A stretch of DNA of 27,924 bases from IMG/VR virus record IMGVR_UViG_3300007777_000008, positions 1 to 27,924 of that record; one strand, 5' to 3'. This document shows, one piece after another, positions 8,275 to 14,630 of the stretch. The stretch comes from a virus. The notes beneath the pieces are model-generated. The model was not told where the DNA came from. It saw only the letters and a list, made by a program, of their open reading frames with translations, and did no database searches. The position numbers were made by a program, and so were the translations under genes. Numbering within the stretch: the stretch's first letter is position 1; each line of letters begins with the position of its first letter.

Positions 8275-8468
8275 GAGTGTGTTTCGTCCTCTCCTAAGTT
8301 AACTTCATTGCTTAAATACATCAAGTCTTGTAAAGCAAGCTCTAGCTTACTCCTAATCCACTCTTCTCTATCAGTCTTTGGATACTCAATTGTATCTTGA
8401 ATCTCATCTAAGAAACCAACAATACACTCTAGTTTCGCTTTACATAACTCATCATCGTGGTATTTCAT
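8271..8468 (-). CDS. small acidic helical protein, unknown
   Basis: A 65-aa protein starting MKYHDDELCKAKLECIVGFL. I chose the ATG at 8468 because AAAAGGAGAAGA lies directly in front of it. A longer form from 8534 has no ribosome site and overlaps another small gene. It is mostly alpha-helical and acidic. Its stop overlaps the RusA start by four bases, so it is co-translated with the resolvase. No family recognised. Confidence 0.6.
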   Translation of the reverse strand: MKYHDDELCKAKLECIVGFLDEIQDTIEYPKTDREEWIRSKLELALQDLMYLSNEVNLGEDETHS

Positions 8469-8568
8469 TCTTCTCCTTTTTTTTAGTGTGCCACTCAACC
8501 CTTCCACAGCCACTATGAACTTTATCACGGTCAATCTTACACTCCCAAAAGTATGTTAGCTTAGTCAT
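8452..8568 (-). CDS. very small basic protein, overlapping the next gene
   Basis: A 38-aa reading frame, MTKLTYFWECKIDRDKVHSG at its start, with Cys 10 and Cys 21 and a Lys/Arg-rich end. It begins 25 bases after the DnaB ATPase gene ends. It overlaps the 65-aa gene by 17 bases and carries that gene's ribosome site inside its own 3' end, which suggests translational coupling. The ribosome site (GGAAATATA) is modest. It fills an otherwise empty gap in a fully packed operon, which supports reality. The function is unknown. Confidence 0.45.
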   Translation of the reverse strand: MTKLTYFWECKIDRDKVHSGCGRVEWHTKKKEKNEIPR

Positions 8569-8593
8569 TATATTTCCACAGTTACAAATCATA

Positions 8594-9529
8594 CTACCAA
8601 GCCATAGCCAAAGGCTTGTTGTTTGGGTTATATCTCAAAGACATACTATCATCGTCTGTCCACTGCAAGGACTCTGGTTCATACCAGAAGCCCCATGTAC
8701 CTAACCAATCCCCGTTACGTTGTTTAACAACACGCATCCAAGCATCTGGTTCATCCCAAGCTGTGGGTTCATTGTTCTGTTTGTCTCGTTGCTTCTGTTC
8801 ATTCAAGTGAATGATTATGATATTGAATGCTAGGTTAGAGATAGCTGAGCTACCAGCAATATCAAACTTGTCAGGAAAGAAGTTCTTAATCCCGGCTGGA
8901 GCTTTACGGCAATGAGTCACAAGGTGTATGTGAACATTGTGTTGTTTAGCTTTCGTAGTTAGTGAACCGATAAACTGTTTCTGACTCTCGTTATCATCTT
9001 GATTAACACCACACATCATTAACGAATCAATCATTATGTGCTTAACGCCTTTCTGTTCTGCAGCCCAATCAATCATTGCATAAATATCATGTGTTTCAAC
9101 AGTGTCAGTAGCATCGTAAATCCATAGACGTAAGTCTGTTTCATCTTTGAATCTATCGTAGAAGCTAGGGTCAGGCTTTGAATGACCATAGGCTTGTCTA
9201 CACATACGAGCAACTGTTATCTCACCTTTCATTTCCATCGAAGCTATCAATACGGATGTTGTCTTTGTTAGCCACAATGCAACTTGACCCATGACCATAG
9301 ACTTACCGTTACCGTTTACACCTGACCAAATAGTTACTTCACCCTCTCTAAATCTAAACTTATCGTGTGTTCGTTCCCAAGGCATCTTGTCACCTGTGTG
9401 ACTGATACCCTTCTCAAGTAACACTTGCGCTCTAGCTAAGAAGTCAGAAGCTGGTTTGATTAACTGTCTCTGCTTCTGTGCCTGATAGTTCTTGAATTCC
9501 TCTAGTTTAATATTGTTCATTCTACTCAC
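8594..9529 (-). CDS. DnaB-type replicative helicase, C-terminal ATPase only
   Basis: A 311-aa RecA-fold ATPase like the DnaB C-terminal domain, which drives fork unwinding as a hexamer. Walker A is GVNGNGKS (residues 70-77), the probable catalytic Glu is in ASMEM (E99), Walker B is HIMIDSL (D168), a THCRK sensor loop is at 205-209, and DIAGSSAISNLA (223-234) is a DnaB-like motif. The first about 45 residues are only a short helical linker. The primase-interacting N-terminal domain is missing and seems to be a separate gene at 10197-10514. There is no Toprim or primase domain. A GTG at 9529 follows GGGGGAAA closely. The ATG at 9520 is an equally likely start. Confidence 0.85.
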   Translation of the reverse strand: MSRMNNIKLEEFKNYQAQKQRQLIKPASDFLARAQVLLEKGISHTGDKMPWERTHDKFRFREGEVTIWSGVNGNGKSMVMGQVALWLTKTTSVLIASMEMKGEITVARMCRQAYGHSKPDPSFYDRFKDETDLRLWIYDATDTVETHDIYAMIDWAAEQKGVKHIMIDSLMMCGVNQDDNESQKQFIGSLTTKAKQHNVHIHLVTHCRKAPAGIKNFFPDKFDIAGSSAISNLAFNIIIIHLNEQKQRDKQNNEPTAWDEPDAWMRVVKQRNGDWLGTWGFWYEPESLQWTDDDSMSLRYNPNNKPLAMAW

Positions 9530-9595
9530 TTTCCCCCAAATAATAATTATCCATGATAGGTTATGGTTCTTTATAACAACCTACTTACATTCCCA

Positions 9596-10204
9596 CTATT
9601 GCCATTTAACGCCACCGTAGTAGCCTTTCTTTTCTTGAGCCAAACCATCGTCTAGTTCATCATTCCAACGCTCACCATTTAGATAGGTCATTGGGTTTGG
9701 TATGTATTGCTTCTCAGTTTCTACGAAACGAACCTTGCAATCTTCAGTAGCAAGTTTGGCATCAACCTTCCCAAGCTTACCAAATGCAACCATAGACAAC
9801 TTCTTGTTTATCTTCTTAGGATAATTATCCCAAAACTTTTCAAATGCTATATTAACTTTACCTTTATCCTTATCCTTATCCTTATCATTATCATTATCAT
9901 TATCATTGTTACCAAGCCCCTTACTAACCCCCTTGACAACCCCCTTACTAACCCCCTTGCTAAGGGTGTCTTCATAGACTAACTTTTGCTTATAGCAGTA
10001 GCCATCAATAGATGATTGAAGAGAGTGTTTAATTGATAACCAAAGCATTGATAACATCTTGTCTTTAAACTCAACATCGTTTATGTGTTGCTCATAAAAC
10101 ATCACACTGAAAATAGCATTGTTAAATTCATAGAACTGTTTTTGGTCTAACTCTTTTGAAACTTCATAGAAGCTCGCATAATATTTCATGACTTTTTTAT
10201 TCAT
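9596..10204 (-). CDS. replication organiser, lambda O-like helicase loader/initiator
   Basis: A 202-aa protein. Residues 1-75 form a helical domain resembling the DUF6291 family (KYYASFYEVSKELDQKQFYE). Residues 82-116 are a low-complexity linker of KGV repeats and Asn/Asp/Lys pairs. Residues 119-183 carry the typical replication-protein C-terminal pattern FEKFWDNYPKKINKK, then YIPNPMTYLNGERWNDE. Such proteins bind the origin and bring in the DnaB helicase. The gene lies between the two DnaB-half genes. The ATG at 10204 overlaps the upstream stop by eight bases and is preferred over a GTG at 10234. The linker DNA has origin-like repeats, as in lambda O. Confidence 0.75.
   Translation of the reverse strand: MNKKVMKYYASFYEVSKELDQKQFYEFNNAIFSVMFYEQHINDVEFKDKMLSMLWLSIKHSLQSSIDGYCYKQKLVYEDTLSKGVSKGVVKGVSKGLGNNDNDNDNDKDKDKDKGKVNIAFEKFWDNYPKKINKKLSMVAFGKLGKVDAKLATEDCKVRFVETEKQYIPNPMTYLNGERWNDELDDGLAQEKKGYYGGVKWQ
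9864..9905 (-). repeat. seven tandem hexamers, AT-rich, in replication gene
   Basis: On the plus strand TTATCC three times (9864-9881) then TTATCA four times (9882-9905), coding alternating Asp with Asn or Lys. The block adjoins four G-rich 12-bp repeats. AT-rich arrays beside initiator-binding repeats often act as the melting site of an origin. Confidence 0.85.
9915..9962 (-). repeat. four 12-bp G-rich direct repeats with G-quadruplex motif
   Basis: Minus strand units AAGGGGGTTAGT, AAGGGGGTTGTC, AAGGGGGTTAGT and AAGGGGCTTGGT, coding KG(V/L) repeats. The C-runs on the plus strand are at 9917-9920, 9928-9932, 9940-9944 and 9952-9956, each separated by seven bases. The minus strand therefore meets the classical G-quadruplex rule (four runs of at least three Gs, loops of seven or fewer). 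They resemble iterons placed in an initiator gene. Binding by the organiser is inferred. Confidence 0.85.
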
Positions 10205-10514
10205 TGTTAAGCGCTCTCTCAAGTATCCAGTCACACTTAATCTCTGTGTTAGTAGTTATACAGTTGTCCATAATAGATAGCATCTCGTTATTAAGGTGGA
10301 TATTAGACGATTCTAGCAACTTATCTTGATACAGCCTACCAAACTGTTGATTAGCAATCATCAGCTTGTATATGACCCTATGAATCTCAAACCTCAAGTC
10401 TGTTGTTGCGAGTCCTTTAATTAGAGCATCTCGCATATCCCCGTTAATTAACATTGTTCCTATTACATCTTGCTCGTTCCACTGTTGTATCTCATTCATG
10501 CGAATGGTATTCAT
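10197..10514 (-). CDS. stand-alone DnaB N-terminal domain-like protein
   Basis: A 105-aa protein with an AAAGGAAAATTACC ribosome site. EQDVIGTMLINGDMRDAL (residues 14-31) followed by FEIHRVIYKLM (42-52) matches the first helices of the DnaB N-terminal domain, which assembles the hexamer collar and contacts DnaG primase. There is no ATPase part. It is followed by the organiser gene with an eight-base overlap and then by the DnaB ATPase gene. This fits a helicase divided over two polypeptides, or a decoy or adaptor that binds host primase. The match is by pattern only and has not been tested against profiles. Confidence 0.6.
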   Translation of the reverse strand: MNTIRMNEIQQWNEQDVIGTMLINGDMRDALIKGLATTDLRFEIHRVIYKLMIANQQFGRLYQDKLLESSNIHLNNEMLSIMDNCITTNTEIKCDWILERALNNE

Positions 10515-10647
10515 GGTAATTTTCCTTTGTTTTGTTTAATTTGGTGGTTCTTCGCAGTAGTTATCTTTATTAACACCCAAAACCGTAGTGTTGGATAATT
10601 AGTTTAAGTCTGCATTATCAGTCGGACTTTCCCCTTGCCCTCTACTC

Positions 10648-11094
10648 TTAGCTTGCTCGCATAAGCAACGACCAATCAAATTCCTTTGAATACATCATTC
10701 GGTCTTTATAGTAATTCTTAACCTCGCGTGCTTGGCTCTCAATAGGCACATAGCCATTGATACCCTCAGGTCGTTTACCTTGCCCAGGCTTCTTTGCTAA
10801 CTTCTCAACGTCTGTTATGCCTTTAGCAAGTCTTGCGTTCATAGTTGAGTGGTTAATATTAAAGCGTTCAGATATTTGCCTTGCGCTTAGCTTAGTTCCA
10901 TCAGAAAGTTCATACTGCTTGCTGTTATAAACAGAATGGCGTGAAGTTTCTTTTTTTCTTAAAACAACCTCAGCCGTTTGAGATGTTTCTAATCTATACC
11001 TAGCCGCGGCATGGCACATTTTAAGTTCAGCTCCCAAGGTCATGGCTGTCCATACAGTGCCATCGTCAAGAGTGTATTCTTTAGGTGTTATCAT
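10648..11094 (-). CDS. protein with two HTH-like repeats, putative DNA-binding
   Basis: A 148-aa basic protein with a GGGGGAGAG ribosome site. It contains two related segments: YTLDDGTVWTAMTLGAEL (residues 7-24) and YELSDGTKLSARQISERFNI (61-80), each continuing into a helix (NHSTMNARLAKGITDVEKL after the second). The second segment fits a helix-turn-helix. The duplication suggests one protein binding two half-sites. It is followed by a gap of 133 bases before the DnaB N-domain gene. It may be an operon regulator or an origin-binding factor. No named family recognised. Confidence 0.5.
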   Translation of the reverse strand: MITPKEYTLDDGTVWTAMTLGAELKMCHAAARYRLETSQTAEVVLRKKETSRHSVYNSKQYELSDGTKLSARQISERFNINHSTMNARLAKGITDVEKLAKKPGQGKRPEGINGYVPIESQAREVKNYYKDRMMYSKEFDWSLLMRAS

Positions 11095-11112
11095 TTCTCT
11101 CCCCCTTAGCCG

Positions 11113-11364
11113 TTAAAATGGAATCGGGTCATCTTGAAACTCAGAAGCTGGCGCTCTAGCTTCTTCTACCTTAGCTTCTTTAGGTTGAACTGAGAATGAT
11201 AGGGCTGGTGCTTTAGGGTTTGCATCAGCTTTACGCTTCCAAGCAGATACCCAAAACTCTTTGCCCTCAACATTAATAGAACCTGTAAAGTCTGGATGGT
11301 TAGGTGTTGTCTGTTTGTCGTTTTTCCAAATAGAACCACGGTTTGTATTGTCATAATCTGACAT
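11113..11364 (-). CDS. mini single-stranded DNA-binding protein
   Basis: An 83-aa protein with an AAGGAGTAACAACT ribosome site. Residues 9-60 have beta-rich sequence (NRGSIWKND, FTGSINVEGKEFWVSAWKRK, ALSFSVQPKE) compatible with a reduced OB fold. The last residues are DDPIPF, almost the DDDIPF tip of bacterial SSB that docks partners such as RecO, RecG and PriA. Cellular SSB is about 170-180 aa, so this is a minimal form. It lies between Erf and the helicase genes. Its 165-base leader contains three inverted repeats, which suggests control of its translation or transcription. SSB function is inferred from the tail and context. Confidence 0.6.
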   Translation of the reverse strand: MSDYDNTNRGSIWKNDKQTTPNHPDFTGSINVEGKEFWVSAWKRKADANPKAPALSFSVQPKEAKVEEARAPASEFQDDPIPF

Positions 11365-11384
11365 AGTTGTTACTCCTTATGAGT

Positions 11385-11448
11385 GAGCATTATTGCTCGG
11401 TTTAAAATTAAGTGTCACATTTACGTTGTGACGAACGTACTATTCGTC
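11385..11448 (-). promoter_or_regulatory. three-hairpin leader of the mini-SSB gene
   Basis: Three perfect inverted repeats lie in the leader. GACGAA/TTCGTC is at 11430-11435 and 11443-11448 (loop 7). GTCACA/TGTGAC is at 11414-11419 and 11427-11432 (loop 7). GAGCA/TGCTC is at 11385-11389 and 11394-11398 (loop 4). The first two share three bases and so exclude each other. The gap between the Erf and SSB genes (11365-11529) has no gene. A cis-acting RNA switch or a protein-binding leader is possible. Confidence 0.5.
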
Positions 11449-11529
11449 TTAACTAAGGACGGAGGGGAAAGGCATGAAACCAAAAAACTCCACCCACTAG
11501 CCGTAGGTTGTAATCCTCTCTAGTTCTTG

Positions 11530-12117
11530 TTACATTCCCTCGTCATCGTCTATTCCAAATAGCATAATGTACCTATCTATTACTTGATTGATAGGGGGGT
11601 TGTTGCTTTCAGCTTTATCGAATATTCTCTTTGCTAATGCTGTGTTGCCGTCTTCAAATGCTTTGTCGAGCATCTTAATAGCTTTCTCAATGTCAGCTTT
11701 AGGCGTGTAACTTAGCTTAGTGTTGTCTAAAGAGTCTGCATCAGGACTGTTTTCACTAATTGCAAACAATCCGTTCATTGCGTATTTACGGGCGTATGAG
11801 CTAGCCGAACCGGTACATTGACTTGCATCCATACCTTTACGCATCTCTTCCCAAGCAAATGCAGTAGTACATATTGAGTCTGAGCCATCACCAAGGCAAA
11901 CAGTTGCCTTAACGTAATTACGACCGCCAACATTCTCGATTGTATCGGACATAGTGACTGAAGTCTGAGTAAGGGATAGTAAAGGCTTTAACGCATCTAA
12001 AATCCCCTCTAAATTACGGTAAGCATATTTACCGAATGAGTTCTTTTTGTCTTTCTTAGCATCAAGTGATGTTTGCAATTGAATTAGCTTATCGCATAAT
12101 TTCGTGGTTTTATCCAT
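11530..12117 (-). CDS. erf: ERF-family single-strand annealing protein
   Basis: A 195-aa protein, similar in size to P22 Erf (about 204). Erf proteins bind single-stranded DNA, anneal complementary strands and support recombination and genome circularisation. The N-terminal FGKYAYRNLEGILDALKPLL (residues 28-47) and the later GSASSYARKYAMNGLFAI (about 102-119) are the family's core motifs. The C-terminal about 60 residues are helical and acidic. The ribosome site is TAGGAGATACAC, provided by the end of the upstream zinc-ribbon gene. Neighbouring SSB and RusA genes complete a recombination set. An acidic end (GIDDDEGM) could contact other replication proteins. Confidence 0.9.
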   Translation of the reverse strand: MDKTTKLCDKLIQLQTSLDAKKDKKNSFGKYAYRNLEGILDALKPLLSLTQTSVTMSDTIENVGGRNYVKATVCLGDGSDSICTTAFAWEEMRKGMDASQCTGSASSYARKYAMNGLFAISENSPDADSLDNTKLSYTPKADIEKAIKMLDKAFEDGNTALAKRIFDKAESNNPPINQVIDRYIMLFGIDDDEGM

Positions 12118-12126
12118 GTGTATCTC

Positions 12127-12300
12127 CTATTGGTATTTAAATTTTAATCTTGTATCGTTATCTTCTGGCTCTTCATAGCTAACTACTACGCATGGCTCTT
12201 TACAATCAGAACATATATCTATATCGCAGTAAACTTCCATGCCACAGCAGTTAGATACATAAGGCATATCGTATGTGTATTGGTGTAAATCAGCACTCAT
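12127..12300 (-). CDS. small zinc-ribbon protein
   Basis: A 57-aa protein with Cys at residues 18, 19, 25, 30, 33 and 37. SNCCGMEVYCDIDICSDCKE includes CxxC (30-33) and a CC pair, a layout seen in small phage zinc-ribbon proteins. It starts on an ATG that overlaps the upstream stop by four bases (ATGA), and its stop is part of the Erf ribosome site (TAGGAGAT). Probably a nucleic-acid-binding accessory or an inhibitor of a host protein. The exact job is unknown. Confidence 0.65.
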   Translation of the reverse strand: MSADLHQYTYDMPYVSNCCGMEVYCDIDICSDCKEPCVVVSYEEPEDNDTRLKFKYQ

Positions 12301-12701
12301 TGCATACTCCCAAGCATTTTCTCAATCGCGTTATCAACAGATAGCTTGTCTTGCTTAAAGGCATATACGCATTTGATAGCGTAGGTTTTAAGTCGTGCTG
12401 TTTTCTTGATAAATGTGTTAGTGTCGTTTTCAAGTATTAGGCTTAATTTATCTTTCCAAGATGTTGGTATTACATCAAGGTCAATCTCTTTGATATAAGC
12501 AATCTCAGCATCATAACGAGCATTTCTTTTGTCTGTGTCCTTGTTATATCTACCAACAGATTCAAAGTAAGACTTCTGGGCGTTATTGTGTGACTCTTGC
12601 TTTTGCTTTGGTGTCATCATTGAACGCTTTACAGCTTTCTTGCGTAACCTCCTTTGCTTGAATGTTTCAATATCAGGTATTGTTGGCTTGATTTGCATCA
12701 T
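12297..12701 (-). CDS. basic helical early protein, unknown
   Basis: A 134-aa strongly basic protein. The N-terminal part (residues 5-45) is rich in Lys, Arg and Gln (FKQRRLRKKAVKRSMMTPKQ), fitting nucleic-acid binding, and the C-terminal part is helical. It is fixed by four-base ATGA overlaps at both ends with neighbouring genes. No family recognised, and a DNA-binding role is only suggested by charge. Confidence 0.55.
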   Translation of the reverse strand: MMQIKPTIPDIETFKQRRLRKKAVKRSMMTPKQKQESHNNAQKSYFESVGRYNKDTDKRNARYDAEIAYIKEIDLDVIPTSWKDKLSLILENDTNTFIKKTARLKTYAIKCVYAFKQDKLSVDNAIEKMLGSMQ

Positions 12702-12889
12702 AGCGAATGACCTTTAACACTAGCGATAAAATCATCAATCATCAATTGCTCATGATCGTTATGATCCTTGGCGTACTCTTCAGTCAGCATATAGTCCTTG
12801 GCATAGCTAAGAAAATCTGGTTCGTTTTCCTCAGGCAGTAAAGCACCTTGTGACTGTAGTTCTATTACAAAATTTCCGATTTTAGACAT
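12698..12889 (-). CDS. small acidic early protein, unknown
   Basis: A 63-aa protein starting MSKIGNFVIELQSQGALLPE. I chose the ATG at 12889 because it overlaps the upstream stop (TAATG) and has GGGAG eight bases ahead, rather than a GTG or TTG-type start five codons earlier. It is acidic and helical. It overlaps the downstream gene by four bases. No family recognised. Confidence 0.55.
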   Translation of the reverse strand: MSKIGNFVIELQSQGALLPEENEPDFLSYAKDYMLTEEYAKDHNDHEQLMIDDFIASVKGHSL

Positions 12890-13230
12890 TATTGATTCTC
12901 CCAAATATAACCAAGTTCATCAGCTAGTAGGTCTACCACCTCAGCTTTTAGGTTGTATTCAAAGGTGTCAGAATACTGCGAGTTCCAACGACCCTCTCTA
13001 TCACCCGTGTAAGTGTAATAGGCTAGGTCTTTCAATTGCTGAATAGCTTTGTAAACGGCATCAATGTTATCCATCTCAACTGTTAAGCAGTTATTATTAA
13101 TATGGTGCTGTACGCCTTGTGCTATACATTGAGCGTGTTCGTACATCTCTGATATAGCATCTTCTTTATGATATTCAAAGTCGGTTTGGTAATCGTCAGC
13201 GAGTTTAAAATCCGTTTCGGTTTCTCTCAT
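12889..13230 (-). CDS. acidic early protein, unknown
   Basis: A 113-aa acidic protein with an AAAAAAGGAACTAAAA ribosome site. It is helical, with many Asp, Glu, His and Tyr residues (DDYQTDFEYHKEDAISEMYE at 12-31) and a C-terminal DLLADELGYIWENQ. It has no Cys pairs or membrane segment. The acidic, short and early profile is common for host-takeover proteins, but there is no specific evidence for a target. Confidence 0.55.
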   Translation of the reverse strand: MRETETDFKLADDYQTDFEYHKEDAISEMYEHAQCIAQGVQHHINNNCLTVEMDNIDAVYKAIQQLKDLAYYTYTGDREGRWNSQYSDTFEYNLKAEVVDLLADELGYIWENQ

Positions 13231-13264
13231 TTTTAGTTCCTTTTTTGTTGCGTTAAGGTCTTTA

Positions 13265-13283
13265 AGTATATAGTAACTATACT
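13265..13283. promoter_or_regulatory. operator-like dyad inside the early operon
   Basis: AGTATA (13265-13270) and TATACT (13278-13283) form a 6-base inverted repeat with a 7-base centre. It covers the stop of the coiled-coil gene and precedes the 113-aa gene in a rare gap of the operon. Possible binding site for one of the encoded repressors. Confidence 0.25.
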
Positions 13284-13447
13284 CTAGTGGGCAGATTTTT
13301 AATGAAATTATCTATCTTGTTGAGTTGTGTTTCTTGAATTTTAATAATCTTATTGGCACTCTCAAGTTGACTTTTAAGAGCTTCAATTTCAATTTCTAAA
13401 ATGTGCATTTGAAAAACTGGGTCGATGTTGTTTAATTGTTCAGACAT
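13277..13447 (-). CDS. small coiled-coil protein
   Basis: A 56-aa protein starting MSEQLNNIDPVFQMHILEIE, with stop at 13277-13279. Residues 14-50 show heptad-like spacing of Leu and Ile (ILEIEIEALKSQLESANKII), a short coiled coil able to dimerise. The ATG overlaps the stop of the upstream winged-helix gene (TAATG), so translation is coupled. It may be a partner or oligomerisation aid of that regulator. No family recognised. Confidence 0.6.
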   Translation of the reverse strand: MSEQLNNIDPVFQMHILEIEIEALKSQLESANKIIKIQETQLNKIDNFIKNLPTRV

Positions 13448-13749
13448 TATAGTTTTTCCTTTATTTTTAAGATTCGTTCACGCTTATCTAGCGGATTAGC
13501 TACAGACTCTATTATGCTATTTATCAATAGCTTGTTAACAGCACGCTTGATAGTGCTTATTGATGAATTACCGTTGTCATAGTACGGATGTTGCAGGATT
13601 TTGTTAATCGTCATTGCACCGTCATTGTGTGCTATTAAACATAACACGCTAAATTCAACGTCTATTAGTTGCACGGGCAAACTATCTTTGATGTGGCGTG
13701 CTTGGGTTAGCTTAGACCAAGTTTTGGTCAAGGTATATTTGTTAATCAT
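13447..13749 (-). CDS. winged-helix (MarR-like) transcription regulator
   Basis: A 100-aa protein. Residues 31-95 read as a winged helix: FSVLCLIAHNDGAMTINKIL, then SSISTIKRAVNKLLINSIIE as the recognition helix region, and DKRERILKIKEKL as the wing and C-terminal helix. The arrangement resembles MarR/PadR-type DNA binders and small phage regulators. Both ends overlap neighbours by one to four bases. It is early in the operon, so it probably modulates the early or late switch. The operator is unknown. The dyads at 13265-13283 and 14476-14497 are candidates. Confidence 0.65.
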   Translation of the reverse strand: MINKYTLTKTWSKLTQARHIKDSLPVQLIDVEFSVLCLIAHNDGAMTINKILQHPYYDNGNSSISTIKRAVNKLLINSIIESVANPLDKRERILKIKEKL

Positions 13750-13874
13750 TTATGTGTTTCTCCTTTATTAATAATTTTGTTGTTAAATTCTGTCGAGCAT
13801 TCAATCAGATATATAAGCTTGAACGCCATATACATAATCGTAACTCCAACTATAAGTTCTAATAATTCGCTCAT
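13746..13874 (-). CDS. single-span membrane micro-protein
   Basis: A 42-aa protein starting MSELLELIVGVTIMYMAFKL with GGGGGGAGT ahead of the ATG. Residues 4-25 are one hydrophobic segment, followed by a polar tail ending KGETHK. Both ends have ATGA overlaps with neighbouring genes, which strongly supports translation. It could be an early inner-membrane effector, for example one acting in superinfection exclusion. That role is a guess from topology only. Confidence 0.6.
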   Translation of the reverse strand: MSELLELIVGVTIMYMAFKLIYLIECSTEFNNKIINKGETHK

Positions 13875-14098
13875 ACTCCCCCCTTAACGGGTGTTAGCGT
13901 GTATTCCTTGCCCTTTTCATCATAGACTTCACCATCGGTATCAGTTTCAACATACCATTCAGTGTGATAGCAAATTTCTTCTAAGTACAGCCACTCGAGT
14001 AAGCAGTCTGCACCACAGAACGTGTGAATATTATCCCAAATGTGTCCTTCGTTCATTCCCTTGCCACAACAGTGGCACTTTCTTGCAAATAGTTCCAT
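13871..14098 (-). CDS. small zinc-finger protein
   Basis: A 75-aa protein with a GGGAGATAAAATAAC ribosome site. Residues 8-32 have CHCCGKGM followed by FCGADCLLEWL, so Cys 8, 10/11, 28 and 32 form a treble-clef or MYM-like zinc site. The C-terminal half is acidic and Tyr-rich. Small proteins with this pattern are common in phage early operons, but their role is not known. It overlaps the membrane micro-protein gene by four bases. Confidence 0.65.
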   Translation of the reverse strand: MELFARKCHCCGKGMNEGHIWDNIHTFCGADCLLEWLYLEEICYHTEWYVETDTDGEVYDEKGKEYTLTPVKGGV

Positions 14099-14099
14099 G

Positions 14100-14294
14100 T
14101 TATTTTATCTCCCCTAGTAGCCCACCATAATCAGCCACTTCTAACAATTCCACGACCTCTAAATCGTTGTAGTAGTTGAATGCGTCATCGTGGTAAAGTC
14201 TTGTTAAATCCTTTTGACTAGCAGACTCTACGGCTTGGTCAGCTAACTTATGTACTAGCTCTAAACGCTGTTCTTCAGCTGTTGTTACTTTCAT
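14100..14294 (-). CDS. first gene of early operon, unknown small protein
   Basis: A 64-aa acidic helical protein starting MKVTTAEEQRLELVHKLADQ, with an AAAAGGAAATAGAAA ribosome site. It is the first gene after the minus-strand promoter at 14329-14356, so it is expected to be among the earliest phage products. No family recognised. Confidence 0.6.
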   Translation of the reverse strand: MKVTTAEEQRLELVHKLADQAVESASQKDLTRLYHDDAFNYYNDLEVVELLEVADYGGLLGEIK

Positions 14295-14328
14295 TTTCTA
14301 TTTCCTTTTAGTTGTTAAGTTGTAGACC

Positions 14329-14356
14329 ATTATCCACGGTTTTAAATGAATTGCAA
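14329..14356 (-). promoter_or_regulatory. main leftward early promoter
   Basis: On the minus strand TTGCAA (14351-14356), a 16-base spacer and GATAAT (14329-14334). It matches sigma70 sites in four and five of six positions and lies about 30 bases ahead of the first early gene's start. It would drive the whole operon down to 7882. Confidence 0.65.
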
Positions 14357-14475
14357 TACCTTTAACCACTTATTTTAATAAATAGTTCATTAATACTTAT
14401 AAGTCATTGATAGTTAGTACATTATCTATTTGAAAATAATTCTCATTAACTCATATAGAGCGTTAAGCCTTATAG

Positions 14476-14497
14476 AATAGGGCGTGTAGAGCCTATT
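14476..14497. promoter_or_regulatory. operator-like inverted repeat
   Basis: AATAGG (14476-14481) and CCTATT (14492-14497) with a 10-base centre, between the two divergent promoters. A dimeric repressor such as the winged-helix or ribbon-helix-helix protein could bind here. Confidence 0.3.
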
Positions 14498-14577
14498 GCA
14501 TACTATATGTAAGACACTTATATATTAAGGTAATTAATACTTATTAGTTTTTACAGTGTTTTTGTTGGTTGGTGGTG

Positions 14578-14618
14578 TATATATATTATTTTAAATAAAT
14601 TATTAAATATAATTATTA
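14578..14618. other. 41-base A/T-only run
   Basis: Uninterrupted A and T just upstream of the ArdA promoter. It could be an UP element for RNA polymerase alpha subunits or an easily melted DNA site. Confidence 0.6.
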
Positions 14619-14630
14619 CGTATCAAATAA

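Noticed and set aside
8469-8534. Longer start for the small gene before RusA
   Set aside because: The upstream start has no ribosome site and its extension is read in another frame by the 38-aa gene. The internal ATG at 8468 has a strong site.
9860-9962. CRISPR array
   Set aside because: The repeats are 6 and 12 bases without spacers, lie in a coding frame, and no cas gene is present.
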